Positions 10,130 to 21,596 of a stretch of 64,000 nucleotides of DNA are shown one piece after another (the first letter of the stretch is position 1; each line of letters starts with the position of its first letter). A program made the translations under genes and the position numbers. The notes beneath the pieces are model-generated. The model searched no databases. It was not told where the DNA came from and was given only the letters and a program-made list of their open reading frames with translations. Where the stretch lies: contig CM075857.1 of NCBI GenBank assembly GCA_037975125.1, positions 26,413,582 to 26,477,581 of the forward strand, read 5' to 3'. This stretch comes from Latrodectus hesperus. Lineage: Eukaryota; Arthropoda; Arachnida; Araneae; Theridiidae.

Positions 10130-11493
10130 CTGTAACAGAATAAAAAAAACTTAAAAACATGTCATGAATACTTTATTTGGCTGAGATTAAAGCTAATTTA
10201 TAGTAAAAACTATGTATTATTCCATTTTGCTGGCGGAAATTTCGCCAAACCAGCATTCTTAGTAATGACATATAGAATATAGATTATAAAATAAAAGAAT
10301 ATGAATATCAGTAGTAACAAATTTTATTTTGAAAGATATGAAAGATTTGAATATTTCTAAAAATATTTGATAATTTATTTAAACATTTTGAATATTTTTA
10401 AAAGGATAACACTTTTAAAAATGTCTTAGTTAAATAGTCGCAGTTAAAGTTAAATGGTGTCTTTACCGCTTGCTTCGGTGAAATAGAACAGTACCAAAAA
10501 TTATTGTATACCTTTTAAAAAATTTTAGGCATTTTCCCAGAGGATTTAAAGAAGGGTTCATACATATCTAGCGTTAAGGCATTTTTTCTAAGAAAATTGT
10601 GAAGACGAATTATTTATATATTTTTAAAGTGTTTTAAAGAAAATTAACTTTAAATTTTCTTTAAAATACTTTAAAAAGCTAGACAAATAATTCGTCTACG
10701 CAGCTTTTTTTTTTCTTTTTGTACTTACGTTCTTCTGTAATAAGGACATTGCATTTAGCATCTGTTTCAAAATAATTAATCAGAACAATCCGAAAATTAT
10801 CAACTGTAAAATTAAGAGGTAAATCCTTTCAGCAGAATTATTAAAAAAAATTTTGTCAATTGTCATCCCGCGTATTTTGTTATTGGTAATGAATGTAAAA
10901 CAATAAGTATTATCATGTCATTTAGTGTTTTCAGAAATTTTTAAAGTTTAGCAGTGAGAATATTAAAAAAAGATTTAAAATTTATTTAAAAATTTACAGT
11001 TTGAAGTTCTTAAGAAGTTTGGTAATCAATGATTCTTTTCATAATATTTAATTTTAGAATTTTTGTTATTTAAAATGGTATAATTTTCTTTTTTTATATA
11101 CTAATGAAAGCATTTTTCACTCGAAAATAGCATTTCACATTTATTCTAAATTCTGTAAATTTCTAAGAGTAAATGAAATCATAAAATACTTTTCGTACTC
11201 TCAACCAACAGACTAAAAGCAATGCGATACACTAATTTCATACCTTTCCCCATTACATTCAATGGAAAAGCAAAAATGGCTAAATCTTCATTGGTTACCT
11301 TGTAAAGCATAGAATGTTTCTAACATTTCATTAAACGGATTAGCAATTATTTATAATGTTAGATAGCAAAATATTCCATTTTAGGTACTATACTTAAAAA
11401 CATATTCTGCTCTAAGTTTTAAAAATTCACAAATAAAAACTGTTCTCTGAAATAGAGTAGATAATTTTGAGATAAAGAAAAATAATGACTTAC
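10130..11493. other. RyR intron (vii-viii), one long hairpin
   Basis: AT-rich. The only structure is an imperfect palindrome at 10601-10698: GAAGACGAATTATTT pairs with AAATAATTCGTCTAC, and TTTTAAAG.GTTTTAAAGAAA pairs with TTTCTTTAAAATACTTTAAA, centred near 10650. Confidence 0.8.
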
Positions 11494-11587
11494 TTTTGAC
11501 CGGGTGCATCAGAAAATGTTGGAGGAATGGTTAAGCATTCGTCACCTCCATGAAAAAATCTCAAAACTTCTCCACCAAACACATACC
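11494..11587 (-). CDS. RyR: RyR exon vii, start of MIR region
   Basis: Codes (G)[19 protein letters not shown] then [12 protein letters not shown] plus two bases. FGGxVLRxFHGxxDECLTI marks the first MIR-type repeat of RyR. It is 94 nt, phase 1 in and phase 2 out. The minus-strand acceptor is CTTGTAG and the donor GTAAGT. The loop after LTIP differs among RyRs and is PTFSDAPGQ here. The plus-strand open frame over the same bases has no support. Confidence 0.94.
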
Positions 11588-13150
11588 CTACAAGAATTAA
11601 ACAAAAAACAATTTTGTGAGCTTGTATTTTTCGGACAAAACTTATATTTCAAGACAATAAGCATTTCAGTTTTTTTAGCAAAGAATTCAAAAGCATTTAA
11701 TCCACTGTATTGGCTAACATTTAAAAAAAATGAATATTCTTATCATTGTGTCTACTCATTTGTTATATGGGATAAGGGAAAAAATTGGCTTAGTAGAATA
11801 GTTACTTCATACTGAAACTTAATCAGAAATTAACATTATTTTCTGCAATACAAACAATTCATTTTTTATGGGTATTCTAAGAAATATAAAAGCACGAATT
11901 TTTAAAAATTTCAAGAAAATTAGATATTATTATTTAAATAAATTTATGACAAGTTACCTTCATTATAAATAAGTTTTTATTTGTGCGAAAACAAGTATTT
12001 CAGTTTGATAATTACAAGCCATTTTTCTCAAATTTATAAAAAGCAATATTTAACATTGCATAGTTAATAGCCTAACGGCCAATGACTGTTGTTTTGTATT
12101 AATTTCTACTGCCTTAGTTTTTAAGGAAGAACATTTGCATAGATATTATGCTATATTTAGGTGTAATATGGAAGAAAATTCGCTGAAAATTCTCAATCAC
12201 CCACCCTGACATAAATTCATGGAAAAAAATCCAATATCTATCTCCCTTGTTCCACAATTCAACATGGGAATTTGTGCTGAACACCAATCACAGTCAGAAG
12301 GCAATGTTGAGCCCATGAGCATATCGTTAAACATATTATCATCCAGTCATAATGAAGTATTTATTTGTTTTATGGCTCGTGCAATTGCTGTTCTCTAGGC
12401 ATACTTTTCTGTATTTATCTCTGAATGACATCTGAATTTTCAAAAATAATTTGGAATAGTCAGGAACAATTTCGAAACTACATCGTATTGAGGAAAGAAA
12501 TTTAAAATGAATCGACAAATTACTGTTTTTTCTTTACTATAAGTTTATTAAATTAACTTTTTTCGTTTAATTGATTTTTTCTGCATAAAAATTTAATCTT
12601 CTATACCAGTATCTGATTAAGACTGTATTGCAATGATGGCAAAAAAGATACTGTAACTTTTTCCACTGTTAAAACTAATTTCTAGTTTTCTCATGAAATT
12701 TATTTTAGTGCCTTATTGTAAGCTGTAATGGTTCTTGGAATAAAAAACAACTCCAAAAGTTATCATTATGTCATTTAAAAGGACAATAATAAAATTTACA
12801 AAACCGATATAGTTAATAAATAGTAATAACATAATATTTCAACATTTCACTCTTCATGGCAATTTAAGTTTGAATCAGTTAGTTGATCTTGATACCCGCC
12901 AGAAGTTTGATAAAATAATTCTGTTACAAACTAACATGTCTTACCTACTCAGCTCAAATACTTGTTTAATTTTTTAGTATTAGGTATACCTAAAAGCTCT
13001 GTCCATTTTTGAAATAAAACAAAATATAAGTTTTTCGTAACGTCAATAAATTTTATTGAAAAATATAATTGCCATTATTATTAAAGATTTCTTGCCAGCA
13101 TGAGAGCAATTTGTATGCATCATTTTTGAAAAATGTTTTCTTTTTTTTCA
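11588..13150. other. RyR intron (vi-vii), left part, no feature
   Basis: AT-rich intron. A slightly less AT-rich stretch at 12190-12330 may be an old repeat, but I cannot assign it. Confidence 0.55.
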
Positions 13151-13159
13151 TGCAAAAAA

Positions 13160-13900
13160 TTTAAACAGTGCTTGATCGATATCTTCTTCATTTTTTGACT
13201 CTTTGTCCTTCAAAAAATTCAGTAAGGGTAAAAACAGGAGCCGGGAAATATGTTATATGGGACAAAATTTCCCAATCTAGCTCTGAAAATTTTTCACGAA
13301 CTCTTTTCTTGGATTCTTCCTTGGACTGCTTTTTCTTGGAACATTGCCTGCCATTTTTTCTTGGACTGCTTCCTTTAAATTATCCAGTTGCTGACAATAC
13401 TTTTCCGAACTGAGCTTTTCGTTCAAATTTTAATGCTTATAATGTATTGGTCCTCAAATGTCCCATCATATACACAGCATTCTCTAATTCAGAATCAAAG
13501 TATTATTAGATGTTGGAAAGGTGAGGTTTTCCACTTAGTGTAACTTTTTCCTTATGATGTTTTCGTAGGTACTCCACTTTTTCATCCCCAGTTATCATCC
13601 GATTCAAGAAGGGCTTGGTTTTGCTCCGAACACGCAGAGATGTGCATATGATGACTCGTTTATCAAACTTCTTCTCTGACTCATTTCATTTGTCACCCAT
13701 TCTTGAATATTTCCACACCAATCCTATCTTCCGAATAGGGTCCGAAATAGTTTGCTGAGCTGAGTTAAGCTTTCTGCGATCGCCAAAGTTGTTAGAAAAA
13801 GATCTTGCTCTAATATGGTTTTAACAACATCGTCATCGATCAAGGGGCAGAACTTTCGGGTAGATCTAATATTTATCATGAGTTACAGTGTCATATTCAC
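13160..13900 (-). pseudogene. Mariner transposase pseudogene
   Basis: The minus strand, across frames, reads CPLIDDDVVKTILEQDLFLT then TLAIAESLTQLSKLF, then IQEWVTNEMSQRR, and in another frame RMITGDEKVEY. These match the order in mariner transposases: D.DVLKALVE.DPRQTT.ELAE.L, W.PHELTE.Q, and the catalytic TGDEKW block. Stops and frameshifts are frequent, so it is inactive. It sits in the intron just downstream of the exon vi donor, in the same orientation as RyR. Confidence 0.75.
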
Positions 13901-13932
13901 TGATCAACAGGTTGCGCATGCAGGAAACTTAC

Positions 13933-14038
13933 CGACAGACTTCACTCTGCTGGAACCCGTGCTGAAGGGTGCCACAGACCAATGGGTCAGATGAAAACTT
14001 GCGTTCACGATTGTTTCGCTCCCTTCGCGAGCTGTGTG
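13933..14038 (-). CDS. RyR: RyR exon vi, end of N-terminal domain
   Basis: Codes [20 protein letters not shown] then [15 protein letters not shown] plus one base of Gly. IVNASFHxTHWSVxP is shared with arthropod RyRs. It is 106 nt, phase 0 in and phase 1 out. The minus-strand acceptor is TTTCAG and the donor GTAAGTT. A decayed mariner transposase begins roughly 30-60 nt inside the following intron, unusually close to a working donor. The upstream intron carries an inverted-repeat-flanked element at 15.6-16.3 kb. Confidence 0.93.
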
Positions 14039-15600
14039 CTGAAATTAATTAAAATATCCATTAAGTAAACACTAAAAATTTATACTATTTCATTCAAAAG
14101 CAGAAATTGTTACTACTGTCTGTCTTATAGCAACATATACACATCATCATAAACATCCCTGGTTTATGATACATATTCCAAAGTATAAGTCACAGTTTGA
14201 AGTATAATCTTATAAGCTTAGATCAAAAAATAAATTGGTATTAAGCTTGGCAAAAATTCTATATTTATTCTTAATGCATATTTTTCTTTGCCAAACTCTA
14301 ATATTTGTCACAGAACTAAGTATACTTCATTTTAAAAAATATAGGTAAAATATTATCCTCACACAAATATTTTAATTAAAAATGCTTCTGTGAAAATTAA
14401 ATGAAAACAAATTTTCTACATTTCCTTTTTAATATCTACAGTGTCTTGGAGTAAAATCGCAAGAAATATATTTGGCTTTGTTTTTGTTCACCCATTTTAA
14501 ATTTAAATTATTACTCACAAATCCGCTGAACATAGTTCGTGTAAAGATTTTTTAAGCGGATAATTCAGTTGTTTGTGAAGATGATTTCATATTCATGAAT
14601 TTTATTCAACAATCAATTCTTAACATTACTGATTTTTTTTAATAAAACAGATGTCTTATTTTTTGGATCATATAGTAATTTATTATTATCAGAGAGAAAG
14701 AGAGTTTCATTTTTACTGACATACATTTTTCATTTAACCATAATTTATATTAATTTAATTAAATCTTTATCTTAACATTAATGCAGTCTCATAAAGCTGA
14801 AATTGGCTACAAACAATGACTATTTTAATGTATGATCTAAATGTAAAATATCTTTTTTATATAAACTATTCATCCTGATAAAAATGTCTATTGACTTCAA
14901 TGTCTATGCATTTAATGTAAAATTCAAATGATAATTATGGAAACTATCATTATTCCGACAGACTTTTTGAAATCTAAAATTTAGCTCCGTCACGCTGCAG
15001 TCATTTTTGGACAGGACGATTGATTCGGATAAGGTTACAGTTTAAATGAAGTTCGAGTAATTTTAATAAGTTCAAGCTGGGAATCAAAGACTACAGCATT
15101 AATCATCCATGTGGCCATTTGACAAAATGATTGGATAGATGTGGATATTTTCACAATAAATTATAAACTTAATTTTAGGATATTTAATTAACTAAACTAA
15201 GCTACATCTTCAAATCGTTGTTTATTAAAGTTCTTTTATAATGAAACTTAAATCAACTGCAAATATTCATTGATGAATTGAACTGAACAGAAGAACACAA
15301 AAAATTTCGAATCCGATGTTATGAAATATGGATTTACATAACCTTCAATGTCGTTGAAAGTCTCAGTGTACATCAATCCATCAATCAATGGATCTGGATC
15401 TATCTCTGGAATCACGTGACTGTGGAACAAGCAGCTGATTGGTTAGAGCCCTAAACTAAATTTCAACAGTCGTGAGCCTACTCATGGGGTAGACGATTGA
15501 AATGATTCTGAAAATTTCTTAAGCCGTAGGTTGCGGGTAAATTAACTCTCATGAGCAAGAGAACTACTGTAGATCGATAAGCCACAAATCGATTCACGTG
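14039..15600. other. RyR intron (v-vi), left part
   Basis: AT-rich. No recognisable repeat until the inverted-repeat element that begins at 15.6 kb. The 60- and 73-codon minus frames at 15.2-15.7 kb match nothing I know. Confidence 0.55.
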
Positions 15601-15605
15601 ACTCT

Positions 15606-16328
15606 GCGGTGGGTGAACGGTTAACGAACAGTTCAGAATACGAACAAATCGCACAACGAACACTTTCACGAAAGATTTTTGTGTTCGGACAATGATCAAA
15701 TATTCGGATAACGAATTCTAACGAACACTTCTTGGCTCTCGGAGGATAGTGAGTGTTGCCAAACCCAATGGATCAAAAATCGTTTTTCATTTCTCTTGAA
15801 TTATGTTGCTTGCCTGTTGAAGTTCAAAATTCTAATTTTTTCCCAATAGAGTATTTATAGCCAAAGTAGACCATCAGTTTCAGTTTTGATTTCATTCAAA
15901 ATTGATACTGATTCTATTTTGAGCTCCTCCCCCACATCTTTCCATTCACCCTACCATACGTAATTTTAAATGACGAATTCCAGATGGCAACAACAACATT
16001 GCTATTAATCACTTTAGGAAAATCCTAAAAAAGAGAGAAAATCAATCGACATTGAATATTTCTTTAGCGCATACCATAAACTAATAATAATAATAATAAT
16101 AATAAAAATGAAAATGATTGATTAATATCCAAGACTATATATATGAATTATTTTTTTATAAACTTAACAAGAAACTCACATTTTTTAAATTTAATTTTTA
16201 GGGTCTCCAGAACGAATTAATCGATTTCACAAAGAAATTTACGGTAAATCGATGATCGGTTAACGAACAACTCGGATAGCGAACAATATCTTGTAACAGA
16301 TTATGTTCGTTAACCGATTACCCACTGC
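15606..16328. mobile_element. Putative non-autonomous DNA element with ~25-bp TIRs
   Basis: GCGGTGGGTGAACGGTTAAC then GAACA at 15606-15630 matches the reverse complement of 16304-16328 (GCAGTGGGTAATCGGTTAAC then GAACA) with four differences. A further direct copy, CGGTTAACGAACAACTCGGA, lies near 16257. The 723-bp interior has a short TAA run (16083-16104) and no coding. I could not find a clear TSD. Confidence 0.5.
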
Positions 16329-16385
16329 AATTTAAATTATTCCGTAACTATGAGTACTTATGAAGCGTGGGTGTAGAACACTTAC

Positions 16386-16498
16386 CAGGTACCTTTCAGT
16401 GGCTACACTCACGAGGATGAGCTCGTCGCCCACCCGCACCTTTTCTCCCTCGGACCTCTGCTTGGAGGCAGGGTGGATGGTGTACCAGCAAGCCTCAC
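16386..16498 (-). CDS. RyR: RyR exon v, N-terminal domain
   Basis: Starts in phase 1 (GT after the acceptor TCTGCAG) and codes [20 protein letters not shown] then [18 protein letters not shown], ending in phase 0 before [24 protein letters not shown] is one of the most invariant blocks in RyRs. The exon is 113 nt and clearly more GC-rich than its flanks. One oddity: the usual Trp-Trp pair in ACWWT is read here as Trp-Tyr (TGG TAC). The overlapping plus-strand open frame is a shadow. Confidence 0.96.
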
Positions 16499-16902
16499 CT
16501 GCAGAATACAAACAATTATATCCTCCCTTCATTCAGTTTGAAAAGATATGAACTGAAACATCAGATATCACAAAATAGATTCATATACAGAACACATATA
16601 CAACACATTAAAGCTTCAGTACTCACGAAATGAAAATTTGAGTTTTGTAAAAATCATGACATTTGCCATGTAACATCAACAACTAATAATCTCTGGATTA
16701 TAAAGCAATACATTATTCAATTACGCTTTTAATATGAATTATTTAATCAGAGTGAAAAGGATTGCTTTTATAAAGGGTTATTAACAATCAAAATGATACT
16801 ATACATATTGTACTAATTACAATTTATCGTGTTAAATATACACTTGACATTATATGATAAATCAACAATGAATGTATGAAATCCATGACAAGAAATGAAG
16901 TA

Positions 16903-17525
16903 CAGTAATTCCCCTTATAACAAAGTATATTACTTCCGCGTTATAGGAAAAAGCATTGTACGAGCTTTCTGGTAAAACGCACTCGTATTATGATCCCGCA
17001 TAACGCGTTATGTACAAAGGACTCACGTTTAACTTTTCTCGTTAAAGGGCATTTAAATCGAATATCAAGGAAAAATTATTTCATGAACTCATTGTTTGCG
17101 TTTTATTAAAATCAAATTAAGAACATTTTAAGGGAAGAACTTATTCAAATATAACTAAAACACGGTTCATTTCAAATAAATAATTCCAAATGCAATGTTA
17201 TTACTTGTTTATTCGGTGTCTGAAATAACGTTCCACCAACATCTATAAAGACATCAGGGGGAGTAGGGAATCAGCAGAAAGTTCAAAGGTCAATAATTTA
17301 ATTTTATAAGAACACAAAATTGACACAATGTGCAAACGTACGCGAAATGGATTGTGAACTGTACACACCATTATAAATTTCGTAGTACAGGAATATACCG
17401 TGGGGAATCAACGCGTGATATGGGGGAAAACACGTGTTATATGGAGGAAAACACGCGTTATATGGGGGAAAACACGAGGGACATGAAAATGTTATAAGAA
17501 TACAGTGTCATAGAGAGGATTGTTG
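16903..17525. mobile_element. Tigger/pogo-type MITE
   Basis: The left end CAGTAATTCCCCTTATAAC and the reverse complement of the right end (17507-17525) align over their length, nearly all differences being transitions, and both are flanked by TA. CAGT...CCCC.TATAAC ends and TA targets are typical of pogo/Tigger MITEs. The interior repeats GCGTTATA motifs. A 21-bp tandem repeat (ACGCGTTATATGGGGGAAAA plus C) occurs three times at 17411-17473. Confidence 0.6.
17411..17473 (+). repeat. 21-bp tandem repeat, 3 units
   Basis: Three adjacent 21-bp units differing at a few positions (GATATGGGGG, TATATGGAGG, TATATGGGGG cores), near the right end of the pogo-type MITE. Confidence 0.85.
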
Positions 17526-17708
17526 TATAAAGATTACAATTCTATGATAATTAAATAGTTACAATGTTGTCCATTTATCAGAGGGTTTGAATTTTTCTGT
17601 GAAATAGGTAAAATAATAATTTATAGGATTAATTTTTATATCTCATTACTAAACAATTAATACTGTGCTTAGAATTAATATAATCAGCAACATTTTTTGA
17701 AATCTCAC

Positions 17709-17784
17709 CTTGACTGTGTTCTTGAAGACCCACATCAAAGGCTAGTTTGTCATTGGAACTGCTGGTGGAGAGACAAGCAAGGTA
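17709..17784 (-). CDS. RyR: RyR exon iv, N-terminal domain
   Basis: Codes [19 protein letters not shown] then LQEHSQ plus the first base of the next Gly. The stretch is near-identical to insect RyR. It is 76 nt, phase 0 in and phase 1 out. The minus-strand acceptor is ATTGCAG; the donor is GTGAGA, a little weaker than the GTAAGT used elsewhere. The 4.2-kb intron upstream of it (right in this window) carries a SINE, a hAT-like MITE and a mariner fragment. Confidence 0.95.
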
Positions 17785-19440
17785 CTGCAATTGAGAGAGA
17801 GAAAGAAAGAGATAAATAATTAAAGTGCACATTCAAATCAAAATGAAAATATACAGATTTGAAATAATTACATTTTCATCTACATTTTTAGAGTCCATTT
17901 CATACATATTTAAGAAATTTAAGTTTTAGATTATAGTTTAGAGTATGGAAAATTAAAATAATGAATCTTCCACAATGCATTATATAAATTTCCTTCAAAA
18001 TAATTTAAGAAGTGACTAGGAGTGTGTCTAGAATTTACATTTTATAAAGAGGCAAAATTCTGACTAACGCAATTTCTGAAAAAAAAATTAGTTCAAAAAC
18101 ATATTTAAGGAAGATGGCTTATAAAATCTTAAAATTGCTCAAAAATATCACATCAACATAAGCGTTACGCAAATCTAAATTGCGAATGATATACCCATGA
18201 CCATCGCAGCTACAAAATCTCGATCTATGACATAATAAATATGTTCATGAAAGTACAAATATATTTACTCCTTTTTCCTCGTGTTATAACAAAGAATCAC
18301 CGTAAGGAGATTTTAAATTTAATGAAAATAGATAATTTTAAATTTCTCTCCCTTTTGCTAATAAAAATAATTACAGCAAATTCTAAAACACTCGTATATT
18401 CATCAAAGCATGATTTATTACTAACAAAATTAAAGATTTAGCAATTCCTGGTCTAAACTAGCCTTAAATCATTCAAAACGTCACATGCATCTTTTGCTCA
18501 ATATTTTTATCGGCTGCCTTTGAATACTGAAATGGACGATGGTTTCACCAAATTTCGTCCACTTTCTACATATATTTTGTAAACTGTGGTAGCTCCTATG
18601 TATGTATGCTTCTGTGTACTGGTTTAGTATGTTTCTCTTTAAGTCTATATAAACCTCTTCTCCTCTTTCTCTCTTATCTACTAAATATTTTCCTCTATTT
18701 AGCTTTCAATTGTGTAAGTGTACAGTATTTTTTTCCGAAATTGCGATGATAAAATTTATGTATTATGTGATATCTTTATTATATCGTTAAATATGTAGAT
18801 TGTTTATATTTTAAAATAAATATAAATTTTAATAAAATAATAAGTGTTCAGCGTATTCTTCGCTTTTTATCATAACAATAAATGTGAACAATTGTTGTAT
18901 TCACTGACTAGATATTTTTTGTAAATTAATTAAATTACTCCGTGGCTGGATGTGTTTCATAAATCATTCTCCCATAAGGTTACATCCCGTTTTATTCCCC
19001 ATTTTTCCCTTCCACGAAGTAGACCTGGCACAGAACTTGTGGAAAACCGGTTCCAGGGAGAGGCGAGGTGACGAGACATAGATGGAATTGGCAGAAGGAA
19101 GTTACGAAGAAAAAGCCTGAAACCTAAGAAAGACTCTGTTCATTATTTAATTCAAACGTTCTACGGGAATCGAAAGACTGTAAAATCTTAAAGTTGAAAT
19201 AATCAAATCCTAGGAGTTTTCAGACAGGAGAGAAGAGAGATATTCTCCCATAATTCGAGTCCAAATGAAGCGAATCACGCTGAATGAATGAACTACCAGG
19301 TTTTCGAAGTTCTGATAGGCCGGCTTAGTAATAGAAATTTCCTTAGAAAGTCCATATTTTTTTATAAATTATTTTTCCGGCTAGTAACTTTTTAGTATGG
19401 TACCATTTTATTACTTTAATTATATAGAGTTAATTATAAA
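17785..19440. other. RyR intron (iii-iv), left part
   Basis: AT-rich up to 18.5 kb. At 18584-18983 a stretch starts TGTGGTAGCTCC, contains a TATA-like CTATATAAACCT near 18647 and AATAAA-type signals, and ends GGTTACA; it might be a solo LTR, but no second LTR or coding is seen. A further unassigned, less AT-rich segment covers 18930-19320. Confidence 0.35.
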
Positions 19441-19445
19441 CTGCT

Positions 19446-19712
19446 GCCTACCCTGTGTAGTGGTCAGAGTGCCTGACTGCGGATAGGGAAGTCCTGGGTT
19501 CGAATCCCAGTTCGGGCATGGATGTATTTCCTCTCTCTGTCTATTCTGTTTTTGTCCTTTCTTTGTATGAATGGTTGCCTACCCTATAAACGGGTTCCTA
19601 TGGCATGTGTGTACTGAGGAAGTCGGACTCCACACCAAAATAGGGTTCAGTTGGAAAAGTGGAGCAGCGCACCCAATATTTTCAGCCTGGCTGGCACAAG
19701 ACAACAACAAAT
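19446..19712 (+). mobile_element. SINE family 1, copy a (tRNA-derived)
   Basis: The head has an A-box-like TAGTGGTCAGAGTGCC and an exact B box in CTGGGTTCGAATCCC, with a terminal GGGCA that could pair with the starting TGCC. The body carries CGGGTTCCTATGGCATGTGT, GTACTGAGGAAGTCGGACTC and CACACCAAAATAGGGTTCAG. The tail is GGCACAAGACAACAACAAA. The same body occurs inverted at 55.3-55.5 kb. The tRNA-like head is not a working tRNA gene. Confidence 0.85.
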
Positions 19713-19931
19713 TGAAAACTCCACGTGGGTACTTAACCGTGTTGTTAGTAAAACTTTAATATAAGTAACTAAGTTTTGTATGTAAATGGATTTTTAATTT
19801 TATGATTGAATTAAAAGCAATATTTAACTACAAAAACAAAGCCAGTTTCTGCTTCTGTTTTTAGGTTTAAATCTGGGAATAAATAAATAAACACACAACG
19901 CAATGTCAAAAAATAATACATCATTTAAATT

Positions 19932-19933
<2 letters not shown>

Positions 19934-19968
<35 letters not shown>
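19934..19968. repeat. (TA)n microsatellite
   Basis: About 17 uninterrupted TA units; the shortest of nine (TA)n arrays in the window. Confidence 0.97.
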
Positions 19969-19969
<1 letters not shown>

Positions 19970-19973
<4 letters not shown>

Positions 19974-20770
19974 ACAGTAAATGTCTATGCAACCTAATGT
20001 AAGATAATTTCTCTCCGTGGCAATGGGAATTAATAATCAAGAGAATTATTTGACACTGCGTAATAGACAGCCTATCATCTAAAGTTTTCCCCGTCAGGTA
20101 TTCAAATATCCGCCACGTATAGACATTCAATCGTATTGCGAATTCGATGTCAGTAGGAAGAACAACCGGAAAACCCCCAAGCCCTCACCCTGACATACGA
20201 GTTCACTCAGAAACGCCACACCCATCCCTGACATTTCAATAGTAGGTGTTATCGGATCCGAAACCTTTTGTTCCAAAGAGTGCAGCTCGATCGCTAAGTC
20301 TCGGTGAGTGCTGCTAATATAATTATTGAAATAAAATGATCAGCTATCAATTATTCCCACACAATTGAATAATGAATTATGCCCAGTACAAAAGGTGAGC
20401 TTTCAAAAAAGGTGTCCTGTCCTCACTTGAGCAGTGTATAACCCAAAGACCAAAATGACAATTCCTTTCGTTTATTTGGATTCACTACAATTAAAAGGCT
20501 CAGGTTGTGTTTTGCTACCAGAATAGGAAACGAGCAAAATTTAAAAAAAAATATTTTCTAATTAAAAAATGCCTGTGAAAAGATAGCATTTGAAAACAGG
20601 TAATAATTGTTGCCATCACCACTGATCATATTGTGAGATACATGTAATTCCGAAGGAGTTGATTATAAAAGAAAGAAAACTAGTTTTTCAATGCGTTGTT
20701 GTGTAAATTAAATTTTTCTTTAAGAAATAATATAGTTATATTTACTAGGAATTTAAACATTTAAGTTTAG
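19970..20770. other. RyR intron, unassigned
   Basis: Less AT-rich at 19990-20300, with a sequence (minus strand GGGGGTTTTCCGGTTGTTCT) reminiscent of arthropod SINE bodies, but no A/B boxes or TSD visible. No coding seen. Confidence 0.4.
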
Positions 20771-20771
20771 C

Positions 20772-20974
20772 CAGGGACCGACTTAGCCTAATAGGGGCCC
20801 AGGGCAAAAATTTCTTTGGGGATCCTCTCTGCTTCACAACAAACTTTCTATTCTATTTGGCAAACGATTCTATTCGATTGATAACATAAAATAATCTTTC
20901 CATTCGATTTGGGGTCCTTTTAAAGTGGGGACCCGGGGCAATCGCCCGTACGCCCCTTTCTTAGTCAGACTGTG
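20772..20974. mobile_element. hAT-like MITE, copy a
   Basis: 203 bp. The left end CAGGGACCGACTTAGCC is followed by GGGGCCCAGGGCAA; the right end has GGGGACCCGGGGCAA then CTTAGTCAGACTGTG. The GGGGCCCGGGGCAA motif next to a CAGGRCC end is typical of hAT MITEs and matches the 54.3-kb copy. The 8-bp flanks (AGTTTAGC and GGCTTAGA) agree only partly. Confidence 0.6.
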
Positions 20975-21596
20975 GGCTTAGAATTAGAATGTGCTTTACT
21001 ACTATTTTAGGGTTAAGAAATTTTCGAGATTTTATGTCTGGTTGCAAAAACACAGCATTTATAAATGATTTTAAATTATAACTATATCGCAAGGAATTAC
21101 TTTGTATTATTAAACGCTCTATATATTTATTTACCATAATCAAAATAATTGCAATTTTATCAAAAAACATTTTTAAAGTTTGAAAATCAACAACTTATCG
21201 AAATAATGTAACACTTAATACATCTTAATTAATATTTTGTTCTCAAAATATTAATTAAACTCTATTAAGAATTAATTTTATTATTATGGTCTCACATATT
21301 CCTCACATATTTATTATGTATGCTATGTTCTTCCTTTTAACAATTATTTTTTTAAAAACGTCAATTAAAAGAATTATGTAACTCTAATATACTACTTTTA
21401 CCATACTAATTTAAAATATTTTCTAAAATATTGTGGGGTAGCCAAAATACTTTTTTTTTTATTTTAGCGAAACAAAATTAATTCAAAAAAATCAAACTAT
21501 AATTTATAATCTTTAAATTAACTAATTCTTGATTTCATTATAGATCACTATGAATTCTTATAATTATTATAAGGTAATCAATAAAGTTCTTGCCGT

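Noticed and set aside
16360..16551. 63-codon plus-strand frame
   Set aside because: Antisense shadow of RyR exon v; the minus strand has family homology and splice sites.
17411..17473. CRISPR-like array
   Set aside because: Three abutting 21-bp units without spacers in a eukaryotic MITE; it is a short tandem repeat.
19470..19520. Stand-alone tRNA gene
   Set aside because: A and B boxes are present but the cloverleaf is poor and the sequence continues into a repeated SINE body with another copy at 55 kb.
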